NCBI GenBank assembly: GCA_964651335.1
Contig: CAZYVT010000005.1
Coordinates: 1 to 64,000, forward strand
Length of the DNA stretch: 64,000 bases
Origin: 2-02-FULL-66-14 sp964651335
Lineage (GTDB): Bacteria; Pseudomonadota; Gammaproteobacteria; Burkholderiales; SG8-39
Direction of reading: 5' to 3'
A program made the translations under genes and the position numbers. The notes beneath the pieces were generated by a model. The model was not told the DNA's origin, searched no databases, and was given only the letters and a program-made list of their open reading frames with translations. This document shows, one piece after another, positions 1 to 8,212 of this stretch. How positions within the stretch are numbered: the stretch's first letter is position 1; each line of letters starts with the position of its first letter.

Positions 1-408
1 GAAGTGGCGCACGTCGTCCCGCCGCAGCTCCAGCATGTGAAAGCGCGAGCGCGCCACGAGGTCGCCGTTGGGCGAGTGCTGGTCGATCATCACGTTCGAA
101 ACCACGTGGTTGGTGCCCCACAGCGGCCGCTGCGACCAGGCGTCGGGATGCAGTACCCGCCCCATGCGCACCGTCATCAGGTTCTTGTCCTCGGCGAAGA
201 TCGCCGGCATGCCGTCCCAGGTGGTGTGCGACGGCTCGGGCGGCATCCAGTAGATGCCGTCGTCCGTGAACAGGTCGATCCAGTCCCGCCAGCGCCTGCT
301 ATCGAGCAGCTCCGCCTGGCGGTACAGGAACTGCTCGACCGCGTGCTGCATGTCCGCGCCGACAGCTTTCCGCACCGCAACTGCCTTCCGTTTCGGCCTC
401 TTTGCCAT
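1..408 (-). CDS. Ring-hydroxylating dioxygenase, beta (small) subunit, partial
   Basis: The reading frame runs from an ATG at 408 leftward off the window edge, so only the first 136 residues are present. The product reads as the small subunit of an aromatic-ring-hydroxylating dioxygenase: a basic N-terminus, then a helix with EQFLYRQAELLDSRRWRDW and a DLFTDDGIYWMP strand, which are typical of the cone-shaped (NTF2-like) beta subunit. This subunit is structural and has no cofactor. The gene starts 3 bp after the alpha-subunit stop codon, so the two are co-transcribed and probably translationally coupled. The substrate cannot be told from this fragment. The family call is good; the C-terminus is not seen. 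Confidence 0.85.
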   Translation of the reverse strand, partial: MAKRPKRKAVAVRKAVGADMQHAVEQFLYRQAELLDSRRWRDWIDLFTDDGIYWMPPEPSHTTWDGMPAIFAEDKNLMTVRMGRVLHPDAWSQRPLWGTNHVVSNVMIDQHSPNGDLVARSRFHMLELRRDDVRHF

Positions 409-411
409 CCC

Positions 412-1734
412 TCAATCCTTCCCCATGTACTGCGCCCACGCCTTCATCTGGTTGCGCATGGGCGCCTCCGAGGTCCCCATGTTCGGCCCGGTTTCCACGC
501 GCCCGCCCTGGTCGATGTCGCGCCCGTAGTGGCGCCCGAAGCTCACCCAGTCACCGCCGTCGGAAGCGAGGCCCTGATGGCATTTCCAGAAATTCTCCAG
601 GTCGTCGGCGTTGATCAGGGTGGCGGGCGAGTTCACCAGGTTGTAGTAGGCGAGCGAGCGCCGGTAGATCGGCTCGGGCGCGCCCTTCAGGCGGAAGTGC
701 CAGATCTCGGTGAGCGTCTTGTCGACGCCGAGCGGCCGCACCGCGCGCAACTGTTGCAGCGGCGACTGCACCGAGAGCCCGGGGTAAATCAGGACGTGGT
801 GGATGTTGACCCCGAGGATCTCCTCCATCCGCTTCTTGCCGTAGGCCCTTTGCATCACCTTTTCATAGGCGAGCGTGTCCGGGTCCTTCGGCCGCAGCCC
901 CATGTAGCCGGTGAGGATGCAATGGCCGTACGGGTAGTTGAGCGTCTGGAAGCCGTCCCACTTCTCGATCGTCACTGCGGCAAACGCAGAGAGCATGTGG
1001 TACGAAAGGGGCGCCTCGCCGGTCCTCTTCCTGATCAGTTTCTCGACCTCCATCGCGGCGCGGCCGGTGGACTGGTGCACCACCGACGGATGCAGCGCGT
1101 CGAGCTGGTTCTCGAGGAAGATCTTCCAGTTCGAGTGCTGGATGACGCGGAAGCAGTTTGGCACGATCTTGACCTCGCCCTCGGGAGCGCGGTCGCACAT
1201 GTCGTCGAACGCGATCTTCGAGGCGCCGAGAAACTCCGTCAACGTGGGGCCGTCCTTGGCGAGGCTGGCGAACACGAACCCCCGGTAGCTCTCCACGCGC
1301 GCGGCCTGTTTCATGCTGCACTCGGGGTTGTCGCGCCCGAAGCGCGTGCCGGCGTAGCCAGATTCCATCATCGGGATGGTGCGCAGCCTGCCGTCGTGCT
1401 GAAAGGTCCAGGCGTGGTACGAGCAGCGGAAAAACTCCCCCGTGTTGCCGTGCCGGTCGCCGCACATCATGTTGCCGCGGTGCGGGCAGCGGTTATACAG
1501 CACGTGCACCTTGCCGTCCTTGCCGTGCACCATCAGCATCGGCTGGCGGCCGATCTGCACCGTGTAGTAGTCGCCCGCCTTCGGCACCTGCGACTCGTGG
1601 CCGCAATAGATCCACATGCGCTCGTGGATGCGCTGCATTTCGAGCTCGAAGATCTGCGGGTCGGTATAGACTTCGCGGCGCACGCGGTCTGGCTCGACGA
1701 ACTTTGACAGGTCCGGAATGCGTTCCTGAAGCAT
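412..1734 (-). CDS. Rieske-type aromatic ring-hydroxylating dioxygenase, alpha subunit
   Basis: A 440-residue large oxygenase subunit. An N-terminal Rieske [2Fe-2S] motif is visible (CPH ... CSYHAW, with 18 residues between His and the second Cys pair). The catalytic domain carries the mononuclear-iron signature DALHPSVVH after NWKIFLENQ; the Asp is the residue expected to bridge electron transfer between subunits. The open frame continues far upstream, but the ATG at 1734 has an AAGGAG ribosome site 7 bases ahead and the upstream residues look like antisense of the neighbouring gene, so 1734 is chosen. The beta subunit follows after 3 bp. No ferredoxin or reductase gene is in view; it may lie beyond the left edge. 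A divergent HAAT importer suggests that the aromatic acid is imported, which is inference. Confidence 0.92.
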   Translation of the reverse strand: MLQERIPDLSKFVEPDRVRREVYTDPQIFELEMQRIHERMWIYCGHESQVPKAGDYYTVQIGRQPMLMVHGKDGKVHVLYNRCPHRGNMMCGDRHGNTGEFFRCSYHAWTFQHDGRLRTIPMMESGYAGTRFGRDNPECSMKQAARVESYRGFVFASLAKDGPTLTEFLGASKIAFDDMCDRAPEGEVKIVPNCFRVIQHSNWKIFLENQLDALHPSVVHQSTGRAAMEVEKLIRKRTGEAPLSYHMLSAFAAVTIEKWDGFQTLNYPYGHCILTGYMGLRPKDPDTLAYEKVMQRAYGKKRMEEILGVNIHHVLIYPGLSVQSPLQQLRAVRPLGVDKTLTEIWHFRLKGAPEPIYRRSLAYYNLVNSPATLINADDLENFWKCHQGLASDGGDWVSFGRHYGRDIDQGGRVETGPNMGTSEAPMRNQMKAWAQYMGKD

Positions 1735-1773
1735 GCAGGGCTCCTTCGCGAATCTGGGTCGGGCCGATTCTAC

Positions 1774-1789
1774 CTGCGGTGCACCGCAG
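1774..1789. promoter_or_regulatory. 16-bp perfect palindrome between divergent operons
   Basis: CTGCGGTGCACCGCAG is perfectly self-complementary. It sits 40 bp upstream of the dioxygenase alpha start and about 110 bp upstream of the importer's binding-protein gene, in the 150-bp divergent intergenic region. Position and symmetry suggest an operator for a dimeric regulator controlling one or both operons. No regulator gene is adjacent, so the protein that would bind is unknown. Confidence 0.5.
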
Positions 1790-1815
1790 CAAGGGAAGCG
1801 CGGAGTAGACGCGAC

Positions 1816-1844
1816 TTGCGTCCCGCGGTGCTTTTGTCCATATT
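1816..1844 (+). promoter_or_regulatory. Candidate sigma-70 promoter of the first HAAT importer
   Basis: TTGCGT (1816-1821) and CATATT (1839-1844) are separated by exactly 17 bp. They lie about 40 bp upstream of the start codon of the binding-protein gene at 1885. Matches to the consensus hexamers are moderate (3/6 and 4/6), so this is a candidate only. Confidence 0.35.
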
Positions 1845-1884
1845 GCTGACCGCGGCGTCCATCGCCGCCCAAAGGAGGGGGCCA

Positions 1885-3096
1885 ATGAAATTCACCGGAA
1901 TCCGTTTGACGCAGTTGCTCGCGTCTGCGGCGCTTGCCGCGTTTGCCGCGGGCGCGCCCGCACAGACGGTCAAGGTCGGCGTGGTGCTCACGTATACCGG
2001 GGTCGGCGCCGAGTTCGCGCAGCAGATCGACCGCGGCATGCAGATGTTCATGAAGCTCAATCCGGACGCCTTTGGGCCCTACAAGATCGAGATCGTCCGG
2101 CGCGACGCGAAGAACCCGGGCGGCGCCGACGCCAAGACCGCGGCGCAGGAGCTGATTACGCAGGACAAGGTGGACATCATCACGGGGGTCATCTACTCGT
2201 CGAACGCCATCGCCATGGAGCCGGTGATCACGGCGGCCAAAAAGCCGTTCCTGATCATGAACGCCGGCACGGCGTGGATCACGAACCTGTCTCCGGTGAT
2301 CACGCGCGTGTCGTTCTCGATGTGGCACGCGGGCCACGCCATGGGCGACGCGGCCGCCAAGATGATGAAGGCGAAGACCGCGGTGGTCGGCTACACCGAC
2401 TATCCGCCGGGCAAGGACAGCCTGGTCGCGTTCAAGACCGCGTTCGAGGCCGCGGGCGGCAAGGTGATCGACGAGATCCCCATGGGCGGCCCCGGCAAGG
2501 TGCCCGATTTCACGCCGTTCTTCCAGCGCGCCAAGGACAAGAAGCCCGACGTGTTCTTCGTTTTCGTGCCCGCGGGCGATCACGCGGTCGGGGTGATGAA
2601 GACCTACAACGCGCTCGGCATGAAGCAGGCCGGCACGAAGCTGATCGGGCCGGGCGACATCACGCAGGATACGAAGCTGCAGTCCATGGGTGACGAGTCT
2701 GTGGGCCTGATCACGGTGCACCACTACAACGCGGACCTCAACAACCCCGTGAACAAGCGCGTGGTGGCGGCGTGGAAAAAGGAGTACGGCGCCGACTCGA
2801 CGCCGGACTTCATGGCGATCCAGGGCTACGATGGCATGGCCGCGATCGCTCACGCGGTGCGCGCCAACAAGGGCAAGCTCGACGCCGACAGCTTCGTCAA
2901 CTCGCTCAGGGGCTGGAAGTTCGACAGCCCGCGCGGCCCGATCTCGATCGACCCACGGACGCGCGACATCGTGATGAACGAGTACGTGAGCGAGCTGGTG
3001 AAGAGCGGCGGCCGGCTCACGCAGAAGAACATCGGCGTCATCCCTGCGGTCAAGGACATGTGCAAGGAGCTGAAGGTCGATCGGTGCGGCAAGTAG
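1885..3096 (+). CDS. HAAT-family ABC importer, periplasmic substrate-binding protein
   Basis: A 403-residue type I periplasmic binding protein of the leucine/isoleucine/valine-binding class. A Sec signal peptide (about residues 1-25, ending near GAPAQ) precedes VKVGVVLTYTGVGAEFAQQ. The ATG at 1885 is chosen because AGGAGG lies 6 bases upstream; the open frame extends 23 codons further without a ribosome site. In this family such proteins bind amino acids but also aromatic acids, amides and urea. The next four genes encode the matching permeases and ATPases, and the divergent neighbour is an aromatic dioxygenase, so an aromatic or related carboxylate is a plausible ligand. That assignment is inference. 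Confidence 0.9.
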   Translation: MKFTGIRLTQLLASAALAAFAAGAPAQTVKVGVVLTYTGVGAEFAQQIDRGMQMFMKLNPDAFGPYKIEIVRRDAKNPGGADAKTAAQELITQDKVDIITGVIYSSNAIAMEPVITAAKKPFLIMNAGTAWITNLSPVITRVSFSMWHAGHAMGDAAAKMMKAKTAVVGYTDYPPGKDSLVAFKTAFEAAGGKVIDEIPMGGPGKVPDFTPFFQRAKDKKPDVFFVFVPAGDHAVGVMKTYNALGMKQAGTKLIGPGDITQDTKLQSMGDESVGLITVHHYNADLNNPVNKRVVAAWKKEYGADSTPDFMAIQGYDGMAAIAHAVRANKGKLDADSFVNSLRGWKFDSPRGPISIDPRTRDIVMNEYVSELVKSGGRLTQKNIGVIPAVKDMCKELKVDRCGK

Positions 3097-3125
3097 CACT
3101 GGACCTGCGTTCCGCGACGCCCAGG

Positions 3126-3164
3126 CCGCCGCCCCCAGCACGCTGACGGGCGGCGGTTTCATTT
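3126..3164 (+). terminator. Stem-loop between binding-protein and permease genes (attenuator-type)
   Basis: CCGCCGCCC (3126-3134) pairs perfectly with GGGCGGCGG (3148-3156) around a 13-nt loop, followed by TTTCATTT. It lies between the binding-protein stop and the livH start. Such hairpins commonly protect the 3' end of the binding-protein transcript and reduce readthrough into the permease genes. The second HAAT operon in this window has an equivalent hairpin at the same place. Confidence 0.6.
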
Positions 3165-3165
3165 A

Positions 3166-4029
3166 ATGGACCTGATCAGCATCCTCCTTGGCGGCTGCGC
3201 GGCGGGCATGGTGCTGTTCATCGTGTCGGTCGGCTTGTCGGTGACCATGGGGCTGATGGGCTTCGTCAACCTCGCTCACGGCGGCTTCGCGATGCTGGGC
3301 GGCTACGCGATCGCGCTCGCGATGAGGCACTGGGGCCTGCCGTTTTTCTCCGCGCTGGCGCTGGGGTTCGTGGCGGTGGCGGCGCTGTCGGTCGCGCTCG
3401 AGCGGCTGTTCTATGCGCGCCTGTACCGGGCCTCCGAGCTCGATCAGGTGCTGTTCACGATCGGCCTCGTGTTCGTGATGATCGCGGCCGTGACGCTCAC
3501 GGTCGGTCCCGAGACCCAGACCCTGGTGCTGCCGGAATGGCTGCGCGGGCAGGTCGATCTCGGCTTCATCCGGTACCGGACCTACAGCGTCGCGGTGATC
3601 GTCGCCGGCACCGCGCTGGTCGTCGCGCTGTGGCTCGGGTTCGAGCGCACCCGCTACGGCGCCAGGATCCGGGCCGCGGTGGACAACCGCCGCATGGCCG
3701 AGTCGCTCGGCGTGGACGTCGGGCGGCTGTTCACCGTTACGTTCGCGATCGGCAGCGGTCTCGCGGCAGTGGGCGGGGGCCTCGGCGCCGAGATCCTCGG
3801 CCTCGATCCGCAGTATCCGCTGCGCTATCTGGTCTACTTCCTGATCGTGGTCGCGGTCGGCGGCCTGGGGCGCGTCACGGGCGTGTTCTTCGCCGCACTG
3901 CTCATCGGCGTACTGGATTTCGTGCTCAAGATTTATTTCCCCAAGGGCGGCACGATGTTCATCTACGCGCTCACGCTCGTGCTGCTCTTATGGCGGCCGC
4001 AGGGGTTGTTCGGAAGGCGCGGTTTGTGA
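3166..4029 (+). CDS. livH: HAAT-family ABC importer, permease (LivH-like)
   Basis: A 287-residue very hydrophobic inner-membrane permease with the LivH hallmark MGLMGFVNLAHGGFAMLGGY near the N-terminus and the late motif VVAVGGLGRVTGVFFAALLIGVLD. It forms a heterodimeric transmembrane channel with the LivM-like protein encoded next, whose GTG start overlaps its stop. Substrate specificity comes from the binding protein at 1885. No strong ribosome site precedes the ATG at 3166. The symbol denotes family membership, not proof of leucine transport. Confidence 0.9.
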   Translation: MDLISILLGGCAAGMVLFIVSVGLSVTMGLMGFVNLAHGGFAMLGGYAIALAMRHWGLPFFSALALGFVAVAALSVALERLFYARLYRASELDQVLFTIGLVFVMIAAVTLTVGPETQTLVLPEWLRGQVDLGFIRYRTYSVAVIVAGTALVVALWLGFERTRYGARIRAAVDNRRMAESLGVDVGRLFTVTFAIGSGLAAVGGGLGAEILGLDPQYPLRYLVYFLIVVAVGGLGRVTGVFFAALLIGVLDFVLKIYFPKGGTMFIYALTLVLLLWRPQGLFGRRGL

Positions 4030-5009
4030 CCGCCGCCGTGCAACTGGCTGAGCGCCACCGCATCAAGTGGTGGGAAGCACTTCCATGGATCCTGGGGTTC
4101 GCGGCGTTCTTCCTCTTTCCGAACTATCTCGCGTTCGGCACGCAGCTCCTGATCACGATCCTGTTCGCGCTTTCGCTCGATCTGGTGCTGGGCTACGCCG
4201 GCATCATCACCCTCGGGCACGCCGCGTTCTTCGGCGCCGGCGCCTATACCGTCGGCATGCTGGCGCAGCACTGGGGCTGGAACGAGCCGCTCAGCGGCCT
4301 GGTCGCGGCCGCAATGGTGGCCGGCGCGATCGGGCTCGCGAGCGGCTACGTTCTCCTGCGAACTCACGGGCTGACGCTGCTGATGCTGACGCTGTGCACC
4401 ATGGCGCTGCTGGAGGAGGCCGCGAACATGGGCGCGGCGTATACCGGCGGCTTCGACGGCATGCCGGGACTGAACTACAAGCCGCTGCTGGGCCTTTTTC
4501 CCTTCGACCTGCTGTATTTCCGTTCTCAGTATCTCTACGCCCTGATCGTGCTCCTGCTCTGTTTCGTGCTCGTACGCGTACTGGTGCATTCGTCCTTCGG
4601 ACAAAGCCTCACGGGGATTCGGGAAAACGTGCTTCGCATGCACGCCGTCGGCGCCCCGGTCCGCGTGCGCCTGGTGATGGCCTATACGGTTTCGGCAGCG
4701 CTCGCCGGGGTGGCGGGAGCGCTCTTCACCCAATCGAATGCCTACGTGAATCTCTCGGTGCTCGGCCTGGAGCGCGCCGCCGGCGTGCTGATCGTGCTGA
4801 TTCTCGGCGGGTACGGCCGTCTCTACGGAGCCTTTGTGGGAGCGATCACCTACATGGTGCTCGAGCACACCCTTGCCAAGGCGTACCCGACCGGTTGGCA
4901 GCTCGGAGTGGGCCTGACGCTGATGGCGGTCGCGCTGTACGCGCGCAACGGCATACTCGGCATCGCCGGCGCGCTGCAGCGCCGCCTGCGTGCGGAAAGC
5001 GGACGCTGA
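4026..5009 (+). CDS. livM: HAAT-family ABC importer, permease (LivM-like)
   Basis: A 327-residue polytopic permease with the LivM motif LDLVLGYAGIITLGHAAFFGAGAY and a LILGGYGRLYGAFVGA loop near the C-terminus. The start is taken as GTG 4026, which overlaps the livH stop in a GTGA arrangement; the open frame extends upstream only by running through livH in another phase. Its stop shares one base with the ATG of the next gene (TGATG). It pairs with the LivH-like permease. Confidence 0.9.
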   Translation: MTAAVQLAERHRIKWWEALPWILGFAAFFLFPNYLAFGTQLLITILFALSLDLVLGYAGIITLGHAAFFGAGAYTVGMLAQHWGWNEPLSGLVAAAMVAGAIGLASGYVLLRTHGLTLLMLTLCTMALLEEAANMGAAYTGGFDGMPGLNYKPLLGLFPFDLLYFRSQYLYALIVLLLCFVLVRVLVHSSFGQSLTGIRENVLRMHAVGAPVRVRLVMAYTVSAALAGVAGALFTQSNAYVNLSVLGLERAAGVLIVLILGGYGRLYGAFVGAITYMVLEHTLAKAYPTGWQLGVGLTLMAVALYARNGILGIAGALQRRLRAESGR

Positions 5010-5761
5010 TGACGGCGCTGCTCGAGACCAGGGGGCTTTGCAAGAGCTTCGGCGCGCTCGCGGTGGCGCGCGACGTCGATTTCCGCCTCGATGCCGGCGC
5101 CCGGCAGGCGCTGATCGGGCCGAACGGGGCAGGCAAAACGACGCTCGTCAACCTTCTCACCGGCCTGCTGCGGCCCTCGCGCGGTAACGTGCTGCTGAAT
5201 GGCGAGGACGTGACTTCGCTCACGCAGGCGCGGCGGGTCAAACGCGGCATTGCGCGCACGTTCCAGATCAATCAGCTGTTTCGCGGCCTCACGGTGCTCG
5301 AAAACGTGTGCATCGCGGTGGCCGAGCGCCTCGGCGCGGGCGGTTCGATGCTCCGCCCTGCCGGCCGCCGGCAGGACGTGATCGCGGAGGCGGTGCGTCT
5401 GCTCGACACGCTGCGGCTCGCGGAAGACGCCGGGCGGTACATCCACGAGCTGCCCTACGGCAGGCAGCGCCTGGTCGAAATCGCGATCGCGCTCGGCCTC
5501 AACCCCCGCGTGCTGCTTCTGGACGAGCCCGCCGCCGGCATTCCCAGTGCAGAGAGCCACATCCTGCTCGATGCCATCGCCGGGCTGCCGAAGGAGATCG
5601 CGGTGCTCATCATCGAGCACGACATGGACCTCGTGTTCCGCTTCGCCGAACGCATTACCGTCATGGTGAGCGGCGCGATTTACGCCGAGGGCACGCCGCG
5701 CGAGATCGCCGCCAACCGCGACGTTCGCGCGGTCTATCTGGGGAGCGCCGTGGATGCCTGA
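5009..5761 (+). CDS. livG: HAAT-family ABC importer, ATPase (LivG-like)
   Basis: A 250-residue cytoplasmic ABC ATPase. Walker A reads GPNGAGKTT, the signature is the LivG-type LPYGRQRLVEIA instead of LSGGQ, Walker B is VLLLDEP, and the H-loop His is in IIEHDMD. The ATG at 5009 overlaps the preceding stop by one base, and the C-terminus overlaps the next gene by 8 bp. All hallmarks of tight operon translation are present. It energises the LivH/LivM-like channel with the LivF-like ATPase. Confidence 0.92.
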   Translation: MTALLETRGLCKSFGALAVARDVDFRLDAGARQALIGPNGAGKTTLVNLLTGLLRPSRGNVLLNGEDVTSLTQARRVKRGIARTFQINQLFRGLTVLENVCIAVAERLGAGGSMLRPAGRRQDVIAEAVRLLDTLRLAEDAGRYIHELPYGRQRLVEIAIALGLNPRVLLLDEPAAGIPSAESHILLDAIAGLPKEIAVLIIEHDMDLVFRFAERITVMVSGAIYAEGTPREIAANRDVRAVYLGSAVDA

Positions 5762-6455
5762 CGCACTGCGGCTGCGGGGCGTGTCGGCCGGTTACGGCGA
5801 AACGGTGGTGCTGGAGGGAATCGCGTTCGCCCTCGCGGACGGCGAGAGCCTGAGCGTCATCGGGCGCAACGGCGTCGGCAAGTCGACCCTGCTTTCGACC
5901 ATCATGGGCCACACCACGCTGCACGCGGGGGAAATCGAGTTCGGCGGGCGACGCATCGACCGCGCAGCCGTGCACCAACGCGCCCTCGCGGGCCTCGGCT
6001 TCGTGCCGCAGGAACGCGAGATCTTTCCCTCGCTCACGGTGCGCGAGAACCTCGAGCTCGGCGCCCGCGCCGGCGGCTGGAACTCCGGTCGCGTGTTCGA
6101 ACTCTTTCCCAACCTGAAGGAGCGTCTCGAGCACGCAGGAAGCCAGCTCTCCGGCGGCGAGCAGCAGATGCTCGCGATCGCGCGCGCGCTCATGACCAAT
6201 CCCTCGGTGCTGCTGATGGACGAGCCGACCGAAGGGCTCTCGCCGCTCATCGTCGAGGCGCTGGTTCACGTGCTCGCGGCGCTGCGCGCGCAGGGCGGCC
6301 TCTCGATCGTGCTGGTCGAGCAGAACAGCCGCGTCGCGCTCGGTTTCTCCGCGCGCACGGTGGTCATGGACAAGGGACGGATCGTGTACGACGGCGCCTC
6401 GGAGCGGCTGCGCAAGGACCCGGAGTACCTCGCGAGCCTGGTCGCGGCGCAGTAA
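5754..6455 (+). CDS. livF: HAAT-family ABC importer, ATPase (LivF-like)
   Basis: A 233-residue ABC ATPase, the second nucleotide-binding subunit of the importer. Walker A is GRNGVGKST, the signature LSGGEQQMLAIARAL, Walker B LLMDEPTEGLSP, followed by the LivF-typical LVEQN in place of the H-loop His. Its ATG lies inside the last codons of the LivG-like gene (8-bp overlap). It is the last gene of the operon; the stop is only 10 bp from the converging restriction endonuclease stop, with no clear terminator between them. Confidence 0.92.
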   Translation: MPDALRLRGVSAGYGETVVLEGIAFALADGESLSVIGRNGVGKSTLLSTIMGHTTLHAGEIEFGGRRIDRAAVHQRALAGLGFVPQEREIFPSLTVRENLELGARAGGWNSGRVFELFPNLKERLEHAGSQLSGGEQQMLAIARALMTNPSVLLMDEPTEGLSPLIVEALVHVLAALRAQGGLSIVLVEQNSRVALGFSARTVVMDKGRIVYDGASERLRKDPEYLASLVAAQ

Positions 6456-6465
6456 TCCGCCCGGC

Positions 6466-7230
6466 CTACGACTTCTTGCTTTGCTGTGCCAGAAAGGAAC
6501 CTACGTGTGCACAAAGTGCATGTGCGAAACGCTCCAACGTCAACAACTCTACGGGTTCAGAGAATTTGCCATTTTCGCCCTTGACCCGAGACGCCATGAC
6601 GAGAGATGCAGCGTCGTAAACACGCTCGCGAATCATCCGTTCGCAGAGGACCCGCATGCGCTGTGCATATGATGACTCTGTAAAGACTTCGTCCACCTTA
6701 AAGTGGGGTTCGCTGACTTTGACAGCTGACGTGGATTCTTGGGCATCCTCCAAGAGCATGATGTACCCTAGGAACGGTCGCGGGAACAGTGGCAGAACCT
6801 CCCGTTCGTACGCCTTCCAAACGTCAGCAGAGTTGCCGAGAGCTTCCTCAACTCTATTGTTGAAATTGTTGCCGAACGAGGGCCCGCCTAGGCTTTTTAT
6901 CTCGATGCATGCAACCAGTCCTCTTGCATCTTTTCCGGTGGTGGCAACAGCTACGACGTCCCAGTTCTTGGTTGGTCGGTAGTAGCCTGGGATCTCCGAA
7001 ATTGCGCGGCCAGCGAATACTTCCGATCGCTTTAGCCCGCAAGAGACCAAGAGATCTTTGGCAAGGGAAACGAATCCATCCAGCTGCTTTCCACCTGTAA
7101 CTTCTCCGCGTTTGCCTGCATCCTTCGTTCCGGTGCTACTACCCTGTGCTTTCGCCTGTCTGCCGCGAACGCCCCAGTACTGCCGGACCGCATGACTTAC
7201 TTTTTTGGCGATTTGACTTTGATTGAGCAT
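6466..7230 (-). CDS. Type II restriction endonuclease, PaeR7I/XhoI family
   Basis: A 254-residue protein recognised from family features: RGEVTGGKQLDGF near residue 42, PGYYRPTKNWD (D91), VACIEIKS (E110, K112) and PSFGNNFNNR. D91 ... E110-x-K112 forms a PD-(D/E)xK nuclease centre. Characterised PaeR7I/XhoI enzymes cut CTCGAG; that specificity here is inference. The N-terminal part upstream of RGEVTGG also resembles the family, supporting the start at 7230, which places its first 92 bp inside the methyltransferase gene. Base composition is lower than its neighbours (6541-6600 is 31/60 G+C), which suggests horizontal acquisition. Confidence 0.82.
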   Translation of the reverse strand: MLNQSQIAKKVSHAVRQYWGVRGRQAKAQGSSTGTKDAGKRGEVTGGKQLDGFVSLAKDLLVSCGLKRSEVFAGRAISEIPGYYRPTKNWDVVAVATTGKDARGLVACIEIKSLGGPSFGNNFNNRVEEALGNSADVWKAYEREVLPLFPRPFLGYIMLLEDAQESTSAVKVSEPHFKVDEVFTESSYAQRMRVLCERMIRERVYDAASLVMASRVKGENGKFSEPVELLTLERFAHALCAHVGSFLAQQSKKS

Positions 7231-8212
7231 CGTTCTGTCTTCGATGATCGACTATTGTTGCATGGCCGAACAAACTTGCGGTTTCATGGGTTAATCGTTT
7301 CACTGCAAAATCAAAGTACTTTGGGCTGATCTCGGACCCAATGCTGTTTCGTCCCCATTTGGCTGCGGCGACGTTGGTTGACGCGGTACCCATGAATGGA
7401 TCAAGCACTGTGTCGCCGACGAAGGAGAACATTCGAATCAGACGCTCCGCAAGTTCGATTGGGAAAGGAGCGGGGTGATATCGAGTGGAAGCACCAGTCA
7501 ATCCGGTCCAAATCTGGTTGAACCAGATCCTGTACTCTTGTTCTGGGATTACGCTAAGCAATCGCTTTGCTTCGCTAGGTTTTCGATAACCGCCGGGCTT
7601 GCGAAGCATCAAGATGAACTCAATATCGTTCTTGATCACAGCGTTTGGTTCGTACGGCTTTCCAAGAAAGCCCCCGCCATTCCCTTCGGCTTCGTAAACG
7701 GCGTTGGCTATCTTATTCCAAATGATTGGCGCCAGATTGGTGTATCCGATTGCTTGGCATCGCTCTTGGATTGTGGAGTGCAGCGGTATGACCGTGTGAA
7801 CGCCGTTGTTCCGCCGCCGCGATAGACATACGTCTCCAACTACGCAGATTAGTCGACCGCCTGGCACCAGCGCCCGAAAGCAATGCCTCCATACGGCATC
7901 CAATCCCTTGTGGAATTCGTTGTAGTCCTCCACGTGGCCCAACTGGTCTTCGTGCTCGTCGTATCGCTTGAGGGTCCAGTAGGGAGGAGATGTAACTGCC
8001 AAGTGCACTGATTCCGGCTGCAAGTGCGCCAGTTCTCTTGCGTCGCTGAGGTAAAGGTCATGCGAAGTCGGTAATCCATGTGCCGCTTGCTCAATCTGGG
8101 TAAGCAAGTTTCGATTCTTTGCAAGGCGAGGGATGAACTCCTGACGCAGCTCCACGCCCTTAAGTTCAGCGGGGAGCGCGTCGAATAGCGCTGCGTCTTC
8201 CATAGGTGTCAT
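7139..8212 (-). CDS. DNA methyltransferase (beta-class, TSPPYW motif), partner of the restriction enzyme
   Basis: A 357-residue amino-methyltransferase with motif IV TSPPYW at residues 74-79 and the S-adenosylmethionine motif DPFMGTAST from residue 271. Motif IV preceding motif I makes it beta-class, and TSPPYW is usual for N4-cytosine enzymes. It would protect the host against the overlapping PaeR7I-type endonuclease. PaeR7I-type systems I know of use an N6-adenine enzyme of another class, so this pairing is unusual. The last about 35 residues are basic and low in conservation and overlap the endonuclease start. The gene is upstream of the nuclease, so the methylase would be made first after transfer. 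Confidence 0.85.
   Translation of the reverse strand: MTPMEDAALFDALPAELKGVELRQEFIPRLAKNRNLLTQIEQAAHGLPTSHDLYLSDARELAHLQPESVHLAVTSPPYWTLKRYDEHEDQLGHVEDYNEFHKGLDAVWRHCFRALVPGGRLICVVGDVCLSRRRNNGVHTVIPLHSTIQERCQAIGYTNLAPIIWNKIANAVYEAEGNGGGFLGKPYEPNAVIKNDIEFILMLRKPGGYRKPSEAKRLLSVIPEQEYRIWFNQIWTGLTGASTRYHPAPFPIELAERLIRMFSFVGDTVLDPFMGTASTNVAAAKWGRNSIGSEISPKYFDFAVKRLTHETASLFGHATIVDHRRQNDAQSKSNRQKSKSCGPAVLGRSRQTGESTG

Noticed and set aside
4..1707. Long plus-strand ORF (567 codons) opposite the dioxygenase genes
   Set aside because: It is the antisense shadow of the alpha and beta subunits in high-GC DNA; composition is Arg/His/Val-rich and no family is recognised.
1735..3162. N-terminal extension of the dioxygenase alpha frame to 916 codons
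   Set aside because: It runs antisense through the binding-protein gene; the ATG at 1734 has a good ribosome site and is where family homology begins.
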